Assembly (NCBI GenBank): GCA_947561715.1
Contig: OX387198.1
Span: 2,232,001-2,296,000, forward strand
Length of the DNA stretch: 64,000 nt
DNA from: Ascidia mentula
Lineage: Eukaryota > Chordata > Ascidiacea > Phlebobranchia > Ascidiidae
Direction of reading: 5' to 3'
Shown: positions 9,926-23,200 of the stretch, piece by piece
Numbering within the stretch: the first letter of the stretch is position 1
How the letters are laid out: each line of letters opens with the position of its first letter
Position numbers and translations under genes: made by a program
Notes under the pieces: generated by a model
The model's database searches: none
The model's input: the letters and a program-made list of their open reading frames with translations, nothing else
What the model was told of the DNA's origin: nothing

Positions 9926-12900
9926 CTAAAATACAAATCGATGAAATATATCTGGCAAGATGGATAGCAACAGTGACTTGTTTGTTTTGTACATAGGTGT
10001 ATATGTAGGCGTCTTAGAACGATGGGCAGCCACATTTTAAATTCGAAAAAAATATGTGAAAAGAAAACACACATAAAAATTGTACAAACTATTCTAAACG
10101 CAGCCAACAGTTAAATTACAAAAACAACGAATTATTAGAATGAGGAAAGTTGGGCACAAAACGCTGCAGCGGAAACAAGGAAAATGTGTAAATTGCCAAG
10201 TGTGGGAGGCCGATCTCGGGCCGATAAACCGGCAATTTTATCCTTTGAAATCAATATGATAACTGCTGTGGTTAGGTTTAACGTTATTTAATGACTGCCG
10301 TCAAACGTACGAAAACTGAGATTGCAGCATATTAAAAAGAGAGTGCTTGAGGTAAAATGTTTTCCTGGCCTACGTTTACATACCGGTTTGTTGTAATGTA
10401 CCCTGTAAGTTGTTTTCATCTTCAATTGTCTCGTGAGGACGAGTTGGCTGAGAGTTGGTTGCACTCTCTGCAGTGTTTTGAACTTGTTCTGCACAAGAGA
10501 TATTTATAACATTTTTGCCTACGCACACTGTCCAAACATTTTTAGTGCTCACTTGTGACATCAAATGACGACTGTTTTTCAGTTGCATGACGAGATACTC
10601 TGTTTATTTTTGTCCTTTTATGCAATGTCAATCCTACAAGTATTAATCACGTCACGACAAGTTTACCACATTTTCTGGATTTGTAGAAATAAACATTGAA
10701 GAAACACAGCAGCACAATTATAAGATTGGTGCAAGAATAGTTTACTGCATAATTGGTGACTTGAATATTAGGAGAAATATTAAACCATGCATCGGAGTAA
10801 AATTATTTTTTTTGGAGAATGTGTTCAAAAAAAAAGCTGCATGTCAATTAATATTACACTGTTTCTTGTTTAGTTTACCCTACTTGACATCCTCATAAAT
10901 GTTTGTTGCAGTAAACTTTGCCAGGGATTTGATGTATGTTGTCTTCGTACATCGTCGGCTCCTTCAGTTATATCTAAAAGCATGAATTTCGACAATCTAT
11001 TCTGTTTCTTAAATCAGCCCTTGAGTCTGTGCTATGAAACAGATTAACAAGACGAATACTTGTTGCAAGCTATAGAAGGATAAAACATACTGTGGGTACG
11101 TTGGCGTTGATTTTATTTTTAAGGTAGGCTAATTAAAATCATTCTACGGTCTAAGTTCTTTGGGATATAAACGTATTTGTGTCTGACGCGTCACGCGCAA
11201 AAAATATTGGAAAAGCGAATTTGTGTAAAAGCACAAAGCTTGCAACGATCAAACGATTCATTTGCAGGAACCGAAAAAAAACAAAGCGATGCAATCGAAA
11301 TATCGAAGGACCCATGATTTCAGTATATGGACTACCGACGGACGTTTCAAAACCAGGATAGGCAACCTAGCCTGGATTATTAGCTGGTTAGGCAGGCCTA
11401 CTCTGTTATAGAAATCAAAGCCTTGGCCAACCAATCCCAAGGTTGCGGACTTTAAGATAGGTTTCAAGTTCTTTTTCCCAAATACAAGATTATCAGAGCG
11501 ATTACTTGGCGGACCCACAGTGAGAGTATGTATCACTAAAAGCGTTGAAGCATATTTTAAGACTTTTTTATTACATTCCAAATATGTAACATTCAACTTA
11601 GCAAATGAGTGGTAATATGAATCACTAAGGTAGTAATTTAAATATAACAAAAATTTACTGACCTGACAGTGTTTGAACATTTCGTAAGTTATTTTCACTG
11701 TTTTTAATCCACTCCTTCCTTGTCTCTTCAGTTATGTCTGTTGCCATTCCCAAAGCTTGAATTGATCTTACAGAAAAATCCATACTTTCATTCAGTCGAT
11801 TTGTTCTCCAGCAAACAACACTAAGCATGTACAACAAATGTCCGAACACTTGATGCTTTGCTGAGTTTTCACCAAACTGTTTCCTCATCATTTCAAATCC
11901 AAGTTTGATTGTCGATTCCTGAGATGAAAGATCTTCCAATAACTGTTGACTCCATTGAATGTGACCCAAACACCAAACTTGACTTAGACACAAAACTTTC
12001 TTTTCCACGTTTTCCACGTTTTGTATTTTGAGTCTCATCATTTCCATTAGATTGATCACGTGGTCACGAACTATTTGTTTGTTTCTGAATTTTAAAAGTA
12101 AATCCGATGATTTCAGTAAATCTACGCATGTCTGTTTCAGACCATCCACGCAGTCCTTCAGACCATCGGCTGCTTTTCTGCCATCTGGACATTTTTCATA
12201 CAGTTGCGATGATAAATAGTAAAATAAAATGGAATGAAAAAATTGCTTCTTTTTTCTCATTTCTGCTCCGATTGATTTCAAATCGTTAGGTGTGAACCAA
12301 AGACCCTTAATTAACTTTGATAGTTGGTTTCTTGCTTTATTTGCCGCAGAATATTTTCGTTTGAATAACAAATCTACGTAATTTGCAATCAGTGGCGTTG
12401 GGTCGTTCTTTTTATCTGAAACAACAACAGTCAAATAAACTCCCTGGAACAATTAAATACCCAATATCTTTTAAGTGTCTGTTGTTTTAACAAGATGCCT
12501 AGCGAAAGGTCAACCAGATATTATGTGAGTCGTTAAATTAGGTACAGCTGCTGGGTTATGAGTTCAAACTTTACCGAAGCCCAGATTTTTAAAAATCTTG
12601 CTCTGTCGTCAAGAGAAATGGCTAAAACTGGGTAACTACAACACTACGGCTTCAGTGTCTGTGAACCTTGCAGTCGTGTAGCAAGAACAAAAATGTTTAA
12701 TTCGAAGTGATTTTTTTGAACCCCATGTTGTTACAACTATCAGTAAAACTAAAGGTAAAGCGAGCGAATAATGCTAATAAAACATACCCAAATCCTGCAG
12801 TGTTCCCTGCATTGTGTTCTCTGGGTGGTTTGGTTTGTCACTTGATGGTAGGTTGTGAGTGACATCATAAGAGATTGTTGTAGGCTCCGCTATGCTTTTT

Positions 12901-15529
12901 TCTGCAATACATTGCTTTGTTGTAAACGTTTCCAGGCACAAACTTAAACGGATGTGATTATTTTTTTATTAAATATTGCTTGGAAATTTTTGCGAATATT
13001 TATTGCAAACTATTTGGGGATGAAAATTACTGTTGGGCGATCATTTGCAAGCTGGTAAGTTTTAAGATATCCGGAAGCACACAAATTATGTCCGCAAACA
13101 AACTAAGCTTAGGAGATCAAGCAAATCTATAATTGGGATAAAATGTATAAGTAGTTGCACTGACTTAATGTTGACTGAACTGTTGCCAAGCAGCTTTTGG
13201 TATCTTCAATCCACTTCTTCCTTTCCTCTTCAGTCATGTCTGTTGCCATTTCATAAGCATGAATTGCCCGTTCGAAGCAAACTACGCTTTCATTTAGCCG
13301 ATTTTCCTCCTGGCAAACAAGTCCAAGGTTGCGCATCAAACGCCCAAACACTTCATGCTTTGCTGAGTTTTCACCAAATTGTTTCCTCATCATTTCAAGT
13401 CCAAGTCTGACTGTTTTTTCCTCAGACGAACAAACTCTGATTAAAAATTGACATATTTCAATCTTGTGCAAACACCAAACTTGGCATAAACATGCAACTT
13501 CCTTTTCTACGTTTTTCACGTTCGGTATTTTGAGTCTCATCTTTTCCATTAGTGGGATCACGTGATCGCGAACAATAAATTTGCTTCTTACCAATTGTAA
13601 CAAATCTGATGTTTTAAGCAAATTTTCGCTGGAACATTTCATACCCAGCACGCAATCCCTAACACCCTCCGCTGCTGTTTTTCCATTTGGATATTTTTCA
13701 TAAAGTTCTGATGATAAATCGTAAAACAAAATCGATTCCAAACAACCCCCCTCTTCTCTCTTTACATCTCCAGCTTTTTCTAAATTTTTTGCAGTTGCCC
13801 CACGACCTTCAAGTGACCTTGAAAGTTGGTTTCTTGTTTCATTTGCTTCTAAATATTTTCCCTTATTCAACAAATCAACGTAATTTACTGCCAGAGTAAT
13901 ATCAATATAATCTGAAACAAAAAAAAGCAATTTTATTTTTTACTAAATATGAGATACGCAATTATAATCTCCTTCAGAAGAACTATATGTTGACTGAGGT
14001 TTCTTCAACTAACCTGTTTGCTGCAATGTTTCCTGTATGTTGTTCTCTGCATGATTTGGTTCACGACGTAATGGTTGACTGTCAGATACATTATGAGAGG
14101 TACTTGCAAGGTCTGTATGGCTCATAATTTGTTCTGCAAAAATATCCAAGGGTTACATGTTATACAATGAATACGTATACTTTTTTCTGGACTGTTTGCA
14201 AACAAGATAAGTATCACACAACAGAAAGGGCTTTAACAAATGACCATTAAGTGAAGCTGCATATTATTCGGATAAATCAACCAATATGTGGCGAGCGGTT
14301 AAACTAAAATGATTTCCTTTGCATAATTATGTTATACTTACTATGAGATGGTCGTGGTATGTAAAGTTCATCAACTGGCAATTGTGTGTTTTGCACAAGC
14401 TTATAAAAGCCCCGCAAATCCTCACGAAAAATCTGTATCAATGCAAGAAATTATTTTAGTTTCAGTAAATTCAATAAATATGTTTGGACAAAGCCTATGC
14501 AGGGACGCTCACGTTTGCAAAAAAAGAAAACACTCCGTGTATCTCGACTCCTATGACTATTAAAACATTTGCCACAGACTACTTTGCTACCTTTTAATTA
14601 GAATAAAAACAAACCTTAGATCAGAACATATAAGGTTAAAATGCGGCGACGAGAGCTGTGCTTCAATTGCGTAACGTTTCCTTCTCCACACTTATCTTAG
14701 CCTCTGTCTCAGTCTTCGTTACCGTAGCTTATGCCCATCGATTAAAATACGTTTATTGAAATTAAAAAAGAATAGCAACATGGACAGGATTATTAAAACG
14801 TCGATTTGATTATTAAACCCAAAGCCGATTTTCCATATGCCGGGATGTAATTACAATTTGACAGAAAATATAACAACTAATAGCAACGTCTTATGCACCT
14901 TGAAAACTACAGCTTTTGTAGCCACATGTTTAGTAAATAAAAATGCTTTATGTTCCAAATTATGAAGCATTTTACAAACATATATTTGTACACCAAGTGT
15001 AAAACCCTGTAACTGGTGTTAATAACTAAAGTTTATTAAACAAAGGTATATTTGCCTGAAATGATTTTAGTCCTTCTTTGATTGTGGTGGCAACATTTTC
15101 TTTGAACTGTCGTTGCATATTTTTCCATTCATGTTCACTGACTTCCAGTCCATCTGTGCCTTTGATCTCAATATTGTGGAAATTTCCCACTTGATAATGA
15201 TTATTGAGTTCATCAAGTAAGGAATTGATTTCTTTCAATATTTCACCCGAGGCACAACCGCTTGTAATGCGATTGGCAACGCTTTCCTCATCAGCAACAA
15301 CTGTTACCATGATACTTCCATGTGTAATATTAACAACCTGTCCGCCTCTGCTTTCAAAGGGTTTTAGTATGGCTCGTACATAGTCCTTACTGTTTATTCT
15401 TGTCCATGGTAGGTGTGTATCAGCTATAAGTCCTGACTCAACTGTGGATGTTAACACAACTTCTGCAGCTGGTCCAGTAAGCCGAATATGCAGAAACTTC
15501 AAATCAACATTCAAAACATTTTCTGCCAT
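9168..15529 (-). CDS. Gene B: N-terminal TRADD-N-like exon plus three linker/TPR-like units
   Basis: Exons on the minus strand: 15529-15143 (if the internal GTCAGT donor is used; otherwise open to 15026), 14432-14342, 14133-14014 (linker, 120 nt), 13911-13165 (TPR-like, 747), 12901-12788 (linker, 114), 12415-11663 (TPR-like, 753), 10488-10384 (linker, 105), 9925-9168 (TPR-like, ends in TAA). All junctions from 14342 on are phase 1, and the exons from 14432 sum to exactly 896 codons including the stop. With the N-terminal exon the protein would be about 1024 aa. Three TPR-like modules in tandem suggest a scaffold with repeated binding surfaces. A possible 5' leader exon with ATG and a GTAAGT donor lies near 15784-15756. 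Partner and pathway are unknown. Confidence 0.6.
10384..10488 (-). CDS. Linker exon B3 (phase 1-1)
   Basis: 105 nt, acceptor gcag|AACAAG, donor CCG|GTATG. Hydrophilic Ser/Thr/Gln/Asn-rich peptide ending in the family signature LQQT/G. Its duplicate starts at 66 and runs off the left edge. Confidence 0.55.
11663..12415 (-). CDS. TPR-like module exon B2
   Basis: 753 nt, phase 1-1, donor TGTCAG|GTCAGT. Same landmarks (KCPDGRKAADG, MEMMRLKIQN, MMRKQFGENSAKHQVFG). Intact; duplicate of exon A2, and the source of the hand-made divergence estimate in the findings. Confidence 0.7.
12484..12680 (+). repeat. tRNA-derived SINE copy in an intron of gene B
   Basis: Duplicate of the element at 2041-2240, with the same B-box-like and body sequences. 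Confidence 0.45.
13165..13911 (-). CDS. TPR-like module exon B1
   Basis: 747 nt, phase 1-1. Acceptor tttgtttcag; donor at GTCAGT. Same landmarks as the other modules (ELYEKYPNG, GLEMMRKQFGENSAKHEVFG, NRLNESVVCFERAIHAY). Intact frame; duplicate of exon A1. Confidence 0.7.
14342..14432 (-). CDS. Short phase 0-to-1 exon of gene B
   Basis: 91-nt exon with acceptor and donor identical in position to the copy at 3950-3860. It encodes FREDLRGFYKLVQNTQ, LPVDELYIPRPS. No domain recognised. Confidence 0.5.
15026..15529 (-). CDS. 167-aa protein, possible TRADD-N-like domain (copy B)
   Basis: ATG at 15529, stop at 15026. It is a near copy of the 5001-4510 frame. Compared with copy A it has three extra residues after MAENV and one extra before the GSI(M/I)VTVVA strand, both codon-sized indels. 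Amino-acid changes are scattered (D/N, K/E, T/A). An internal phase-0 GTCAGT donor at about 15142 is conserved, so it could be either exon 1 of gene B or a stand-alone gene whose 3' end overlaps a poly(A) signal (AATAAA in the last codons). Confidence 0.55.
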   Translation of the reverse strand: MAENVLNVDLKFLHIRLTGPAAEVVLTSTVESGLIADTHLPWTRINSKDYVRAILKPFESRGGQVVNITHGSIMVTVVADEESVANRITSGCASGEILKEINSLLDELNNHYQVGNFHNIEIKGTDGLEVSEHEWKNMQRQFKENVATTIKEGLKSFQANIPLFNKL

Positions 15530-15869
15530 TTTTCAGCAGTGCTTTACTCTAAACCTGCAGTGTGCAACTCAACCTGAACAACAAAAAATACAACACTTGT
15601 AATTGTTAGCTACCACATTCAAACAAAGATATGACAACAATATTTTACATTTTTCTTGCATATACTCTGAAATGACCACATCAGATTTAAATACACCTAT
15701 TTTTAAATAGGACATGATATGCCTATTTACAGTAAAATGTATTTCGTACAACTTACCACAAGGAAGTATGGCACACGCAAGCATGTTTAAGTCGTTCCAG
15801 CAACTGCCTTTGTGTCAGCTGATTTTCCAGTCATGACGTGAATCACAGTTTCCTGTTCACGACTTACTG

Positions 15870-16083
15870 TAGTGTTTCCCAACCGGTGGCACGCGACGGC
15901 ATTCGAGCACCTTTCCATAATTTGCGGATATAGTTCTCAAAAAAATTCAAAAAATCGTATGTGATCCAAAAATGTTTGTTACTTCATCCCCTAGATTACT
16001 TTGTAACACTCAATAAGGTGGTACGCGTCGAAATTGTTTTACCTCCAAGTTGTACGCAACCACAAAAAGGTTGGGAATCACTG
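15870..16083. mobile_element. hAT-type MITE with target duplication ACTTACTG
   Basis: 214 bp. Left end tagtgtttcccaaccggt, right end aggttgggaatcactg (inverse). Flanked by acttactg at 15862-15869 and 16084-16091. No coding capacity. Confidence 0.85.
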
Positions 16084-16670
16084 ACTTACTGCGTTACTTT
16101 CCCGATCACCGTTATCGCTGACGATCACTCACAGGTTTATATTATTTTATAACCTTGTTCTTTTATTATTTTATTCCAAGTGTTGCATAAATCTCACGTG
16201 ACTAAATCAACCAATCACCCCAATAATAATTACTCGTGTGCGCCTTCGGTTCTGGGCGTTTTATAAAGTCTATACGGCTCGGTATATAACCAGGCTCAAA
16301 TTTATTCTGTATTTGGTGTTTTAATGGGTGACAAGACGCTGCCATTATTACTGAAACTCTACAGCCTTTTCGCCGGCTTGGCTTTATTCCCAGCCTGATA
16401 ATAAACTGTTTATTCGACAGATCGATCCGCAATACAGGTAAAACCTTTACACTTTCCATCTGATTACACTGAAGTTAAAAACCACCCTGTTGTATTGATG
16501 TGGAGAAGATGGCAGGTAAACACGCAAACGCCAAAGTTCTCATGATTTCTTGTTTCGTTTTGTTTTTTTATTTTAATTTTTGACACTTTAGTTACGATCA
16601 TCGCCAACCGAATATTCAAGATTATTGAGTGTTTGATGAAAGAATTTAATATGTCTTGTTGTGGAATAAG

Positions 16671-17110
16671 TCACGAAATAAATTCGCTTTTGCAGGTATA
16701 TTGCACCATGAGTTAGTTGATTGGTGTTGCATTGTTCAAAATGGGGCCACAGAAGCAACAAGTTTAAGTATAGCCTTGGTTTAAAGCAGGCAATTGATCG
16801 AAACTTTAGGAGACAAACAATAACTTCAGCACATTTTTAATGCAGAAAGCAACTACGACACCTCAATAACTTGTGTGAGTTCGTTATGAGATCGATAGAA
16901 CACAGAATCGCCAGATTCCACAAAAGCACAAGTCATTGCTCTCATCATTCAATCCCAGTCGATAATTTGTTCTGCCCAAGTCAGGCGATTATAAAGCTGT
17001 TCCGGTTTGGGCAAACATTGTAAAACTTTGTACATCAGGCAAACTGGGTTGTCGCGATAACAGAAGGGCGCACGTAGGCGATTTACACGAGGGCAAACAC
17101 ACCTTGCTGT
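16671..17110 (+). repeat. Direct repeat, first copy (second at 17744-18160)
   Basis: Both copies begin tcacgaaataaatt.gcttttgcagg, and share ttgattggtgttgcattgt, acaaacaa and cacagaatcgccagattcca. Noncoding; about 1.07 kb apart. No gene seen between 16092 and 20234. Confidence 0.7.
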
Positions 17111-17743
17111 GTACAATTAAGAGGGTCGCAATTAACATTCTTTGAACTGCTATCAAAACATATATGCATATATTTTTCTTGATTCATAATTAAAACGCTT
17201 TGGGTCAGCTTTGCACGAAGGAATAACTTTAGGTAATCTTGAACCGTGGTATCTCGCAGTACACGATGGGAACAGCATCCATTGCCGTATAAACGTTCAA
17301 TAAATTAAAAAAATAGTACTGAGAATGAAGAGACTGGCCCATACTAATGTCAACCTTGTCATGTGTCATGCAAACGTTTCGGCAAGCACTTATGCTATCA
17401 TTAAAAACCAGTACTTTTTCTCGATATTTTAATGTCATGAGGAACAAACGGGTTAGTGAAGCAACAATAGTGTTTGTTTTACGGTGGTGCGATTTGGCAT
17501 CGGGTGATATCCAGAGTGCTTTTATATGTGTGGGCGCAGCAAACAAACGTTCAATGCTAGGTTTTTCCTCGTACGCAGTTGCTTCAAGTATAAACCCAAT
17601 GATGCAATTGTTATGTCAATATTTCCGCTTCAGACGTATTTTGTTTCTCGTTGGTACGGATACACACAAACATATTTATACTGGAAGACTTTCCATTGTA
17701 TAAGTGGTCAATTTCTCAGACTCTTTTTTTGTTTTGTTATCGA

Positions 17744-18160
17744 GTCACGAAATAAATTGGCTTTTGCAGGGAAATTGCACCATTAGTTGATTGATTGGTG
17801 TTGCATTGTCCAAAATGGGGTCAGAGAAACAAAATGTTTAAGCCTTGGATTTAAAGCACGCAATTGATCGAAACTTTAAGGGACAAACAACTTATAGACG
17901 TTTTTAATGCAGAAAGCAACTACGACACCTCGATAACCTGTGTGAGTTCGTTACGAGAACACAGAATCGCCAGATTCCACCAAAGCACAAGTCACTGCTC
18001 TCATCATTCAATCCCAGTCGATAATTCGTTCTGCCCAAACTAGGCGATTATCCCGTTGTTCAGCTTCAGCATACATTGTAAAATGAACTTTCTGCAGGCG
18101 AACAAGGATTTCGCGATAACAGAGCTCGTAGGTGGTTTTTAACGAGGTCATACATACGTC
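17744..18160 (+). repeat. Direct repeat, second copy (first at 16671-17110)
   Basis: See first copy; several small deletions relative to it. Confidence 0.7.
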
Positions 18161-18949
18161 ACAACGACGTCAAACATACGTAACCAGTGTGCGACAAATG
18201 ATTAACCTATGTATTAAAAAACGTTAAAATGATTTTGAGCAAGATAACTATGGGTTAAAATCAATACATTGGCGACAAATTCCGGAACACCCGATGTCAC
18301 CCAGTGTCCAAATCTCCTTTCAAAGAAAAATCCGCTACATAGTGAAAAAAAATGGGCCTATGTAATCAATTACAGGGTTGCCCTTGGTGGAAGTGTGATT
18401 AGGAGTGGTTGTTTGCAATTGCACGGTAGGTTGCACCGCTCGATTTGTTACGAATGAAACGGTGACTACAGTTACTATTGGAAAAACGCCACAGTGATTT
18501 CGTTTGAGGTTTTGGTGTGGCAAAAGGTAGGATTTTTTCATTCGATCAATGGATTGAATTAATGCAGCTCTTTAACGCCCACTGCCGACTTAATTAAATA
18601 GAATTAGGTTAGCACTACCGCGTTTCACCACTTGATGTGCTACAAATAAAAACGAGATTACTGTTTTTTTACACACAGGGATTCGTATCCGGGTTACCTA
18701 TTCTAGCCAGGAATTCCTATCAGTTTTTCATGTTGTTATATGGGTCGGGCGTCTAATTCACAGATGTGACCAATCTCTCGTCTGAAACGTTGTTTTTCAA
18801 CTCTCCAGTATTTGAGACCAGGATATCCTGTCCACAAATCTCTATCAGGTTTTCTTCTAGGTTCATAAGTCGGACGCTTGACCAATGCTGCCAATCACTC
18901 GCCCTTAGTTATTGCAGTTAACGTTTTGAATGCACTGATATAGCTCTTT

Positions 18950-19110
18950 GACGCCCACTGCCGATGGAATAAGTGACATGAGCGTACACAAGATATCCTT
19001 TTTCGGTTGATAATTACGGCCATGTCTTCATTTGGAATACATTAATAGATGCGACTAGTGTTGTCAAATCTAAGCTTCGTATTCTGTTACCGATGCTACA
19101 AGACGTATTC
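18950..19110 (+). repeat. Dispersed repeat, related to 6770-6910
   Basis: Shares aattacgg.cat, ttggaat.cattaat, gcgact.gtgttgtcaaa and tattctgttaccgatgc with the copy at 6.8 kb. The phrase gacgcccactgccga occurs here and again at about 18577. Confidence 0.5.
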
Positions 19111-19165
19111 ATAAACGTTAAATAAAATCAGCGGTATAGCTATAGATGAGCAATTTTCATTAAGA

Positions 19166-19219
19166 TCTGCAGACAGGGTGTACACATTGTTTCGACTTGT
19201 AAGGTCTCATCAGTGCAGC
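19166..19219 (-). ncRNA. Hammerhead ribozyme (type I-like), slightly degenerate
   Basis: Minus strand: stem I gctgca pairs 5 of 6 with tctgca's complement strand. Core CTGATGAG, stem II GAC/GTC, core GAAA, short stem III (ACA/TGT with an inner palindrome), then the cleavage triplet GTC. The cut would fall between 19172 and 19171. Hammerheads of this short-stem-III type are known in animal retroelements. No protein-coding element is attached here. Confidence 0.7.
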
Positions 19220-20234
19220 TGTTGACTGTGGCACTGGACTAGCTTTTACACTAGCAGGCACACTGATTTCCCCTTTGTGGTACTTTTACCCGACGAACCA
19301 CCGAGGAGCGCAATATGGCCAAACGACTTCTGCAAGCTTGTTGACAATTTCTTTCACTTTTCTGTTTGGCACTCGGCAATATGGCCTGGTAGCAACATAA
19401 AAATATGCTCGAGCTCGGCAATTAAAATTTCTATGTAGGGGATGTCCCCATATAAAAAAATTCTCAATAAATTACCTTTCACCTGGTTCAGTGAAAATAG
19501 ACAAAAGTTTAAATGCACTAAACCTCCAACCTAGGTGTTCCATGTTAATTGCGCCAACTCTTTGCGCCAACAACAAACTTTTTACAGAAATCGCTTGACA
19601 CGATCAGTTTTAGCAAAACAAGTACAAAATAACTTTAAGGTTAGAAAAATGCACAAAAAGTTTTAAATGAAATGAAATCATGTTTATTTTTGCGAAAAAA
19701 GCAACTACGCGGACAGTTGTAGTGGTAAAAAACAACACAATACAACAAGCAACATTCAGAGAACAATCTATCTGGCCACAGTGCAGTTAACAGTGACGTG
19801 TTTATCAAAGACATTGCAGTGGAAGCTTCGCGATTATAAGTAGAATGGTTTATCTAGTTTTGCTGGATGTTTGAACAACCACTAAACCGAAACTTCAAGT
19901 TCAACTCTTGTATATGCTAGAAAATTTGGCACCAGTTTGAGCATTAGTTTAAATATGCATTTTTACAAAAAGTAACAAGAAATGGTGACAGATTAAGGGT
20001 CAAAATTAAACTCGGCCAATAGTATTGATTTACAAACTTTCCATGAGAAAACGTTGCAAAAAATCAAAATTAATGACGGATTCCCATGTCAGAATGTGCT
20101 TTAATTACATAAAAACACACAAGCACACTGCAGAAAAGCATATGGCATAGTTTGAATACAGTATTTTGCACAAAGAAATTGTACACTTCAGTATTCATTT
20201 CTTGTCAAAATGTAGAATAATGACAACAGTTGAA

Positions 20235-23200
20235 TTAATTTCCAATTTGCAGATTTTCAGCCGTCACATCATATCTCACAGTGGCATGATTAACTAAAAA
20301 CAAAAAGATACATATTTATGTACAGACTGTATGTATGTTATTGTACATGTAATATTGAACACACTGATATTTTGCACTCAAATGCCTAAAAACCAAGGAG
20401 ATTTAACAATGACTTACCTAAAGCTTCCTTTCTAATATACAGGTCCTTCTCCTCCAGAGTTGTTTGTAGTTGAGCTGATTTTAAAGTAATTTTAATTTTG
20501 TTGTCTCCCAAGCCGTTTCCTTGACGATTCTTCAACTTGACATGAGTTTCAATTTTTGTCTTTTTCCAAATTTCTTTTATCGATTTAACTTCTTCATCAA
20601 ATTGAACCTCATCACTTGCTAAGTTGACGATTAGATCTTGATCTCCACGTCTGCATGGGAATTTTAAATAATATAACTGTTCAGAAAGGTTTGCAAATGG
20701 TACAGCGCAAGGCGGTACTGTGCCATTTTAATAATGTTGGGAGCGTCGTATGATTAATTAAGGCTGTGGAAGAATTTTACATCTATAACCAACTGATTTT
20801 TGAAGAAGCCAATAGTTAGTGCACTCGGATGTGACCAATTAAGTCTCATCGGTGCAATTGGTGATGGATTTCTATTTCAAACATCCACCAAATAACCCAA
20901 ACAAACTTACGTGACAACAAACATGGTTTCAATGAGTTGGTTTGAGTTTTTTAATTCCTTTGCTGACGCAACGTTGTCACAAATTATTAAAGATGCAACA
21001 GTTTCTGTTGGTATCTCAGACCCTGGTTGAACAGCAACAATCAAAGCCATCTCTTTTGCAAGACCCAGCAAATGTTGTAGGGATTGAGGAATGAGAGCAT
21101 ACCTATGTGAACACCTGCTTAGAAAATGTAACAAAAATAACCAGTGACAGCTTTTTTTTTACCAAGAAAATTCCCTTGTGAAAATCCTGAATGAAGTGGT
21201 TCCAGGTTTCATGCAGACACTTCCAATCTTGACAAATCGCATTGTGTCTTCTGACGCTTTTACAAGCTGAAAAATTAGTATTTTGAAAATAGTACTTTAC
21301 GAAGAATGTTGCATGCTTTTAGCGGTGTGGTAAATATGACCTACCTCAATCATTAACTCTTCGTTGGTCCGATAACATGTTGGAAAGTTGATTTCAACAT
21401 TTTTTTGGAAGCGAATCCCATGTGGTTTGCATAGAAGTAAAGGAACAAGTTGAATATTGTCATTCTGTTCCTGTAACAGCCAAAACTTAATCTTTGATAA
21501 CCAAAACTACAATTAAACTTTCTACTTTTGGGTCTTTTATCCCATAAAATGATTCAACCACAATTTCCTCATTCTTGTGTAAGGCATTATCTGGTATAGA
21601 AATCATACATCCTCCAACTTTAATTACTCCTCCTTTTTTTCCAATGACTTTTGATGCTTTGTGATGGTGTGTATAGTCCTTAATGCAAACAAATCAGTCT
21701 TTTTTTCGTTGCAACATTTTTGTGATAGATGAAATGTGGCAATTACCGACGCATCAGCACTTATGTGGAATTTGCCTGCAGGTAACGGTTGTTTGGGATT
21801 TTTCGCTGAAGGTTGAACAGAAACTGAAAAAATATTAAAGACAAAATTAAAGACCTGTTGATAGCATACAATTCTGCCTGACAAATGTTACAAAACAAAA
21901 TTTAAAAAATACAGCAATAACAAAGTACACATCTGCATGCAAATGTAAACAGAACTAAAGTATAACAGAAACTGCACAGAATCAGTTTGAACAAGGGATC
22001 AAAATAATTTTACTAACCTAAGGTTTCTGTAACACTCAGCAAACTCTTTTTACTTCTTTCAATCAACTCCTTCTTTCCCTCTTCAGTTATGTCTGTTGCC
22101 ATTCTGAAGGCTTGGATTGCTTTTTGAAAGAAATCCACACTTTCATTCAGTCGATTTAATTCCATGCAAACCACACCAAGGTTGTTTAACAAATGTCCAA
22201 ACACTTGATGCCTTGCTGAGTTTTCACCAAACTGTTTCCTCATCATTTCAAGTCCAAGTTTAAGTGTTGATTCCCTTGAAGAAATATCTCCAATTAAACC
22301 TTGACTCTGTTCAAGGGAATGCAAACAGTCAACATCGCACAAGCAAGCAAATTCCTCATCAACGTTTTTCATGTGCTGTATTTTGAGTCTCATTGATTCC
22401 ATGAGTGGGATGACATGACGACAAATTATATCCTTGTTTTTCATTTTTTGAACGAAATCAGATATTTCCATCAAGGTTTCAATGGACTCAGCCATACCCT
22501 GTACACAATCCTTGATACCTCCAACCCCTTCTTGGCCACTTGAATCATTTTCATAAAGTTGCGATGAAAGAAAGTAAAATAAAATTGCATCGAACACTCT
22601 TCCTTCATTCTTGTTTTCATCTGCAGCCATTTTCAATTCTTCTGCAGATGCCTCAAGACCTTCAATCGACCTTGAAATTTGGTCTTTTGCTCTCATGGCA
22701 TCTTGATATTTTTGTTCTTTTAGTGAATTTACGTATGTTTGGATGAGTAAATTTGGATCGATAACTTCATCTAAAAAAAGAAAAATTATTGTAATGACCA
22801 ATTGTGTGTAATAAATGCTAATTGGTTTGATAAAGAGAGTCAAAGCTAATATGCTGTTCATATTAGTCCAAGTTTTTTGCACATTTTTGTCTGGTATTAG
22901 TTAGTGCACAACTGGTAATACAAAAGACTTGTTACGGAGTGGTTTTAAATCCACAAAGGTGAAATTTTCTTAAGTGCAGCAAATCCTGTTAAAATTAGTT
23001 CTCACCTGTGGGGTGCAGTTCTGTGTACGGAGTTGTTGAGGTTTCTGCAAACAACAACAGTATGTTACAGATAACAACAAAAATTTTAACGAAGGAATTC
23101 ATTAGTTATCCATTCATATATCCAGGAAAAAAAATGCATTTATTGTATAAGATACTATTTGATATTGTAATTTTGCAAACGTGAAGTTTCCACCTGTGTC

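Larger units (their letters stand above)
10424..15625. repeat. Tandem segmental duplication, copy B (partner 1-5100)
   Basis: Direct repeat of 1-5100. The right boundary is near 15625, where the shared stretch gctaccacattcaaa is the last clear match. The spacing implies a duplication unit of about 10.5 kb. Confidence 0.9.

Noticed and set aside
20820-20870. Third hammerhead (tctcatcggtgca)
   Set aside because: Core reads CCGATGAG and the GAAA and GTC parts are missing.
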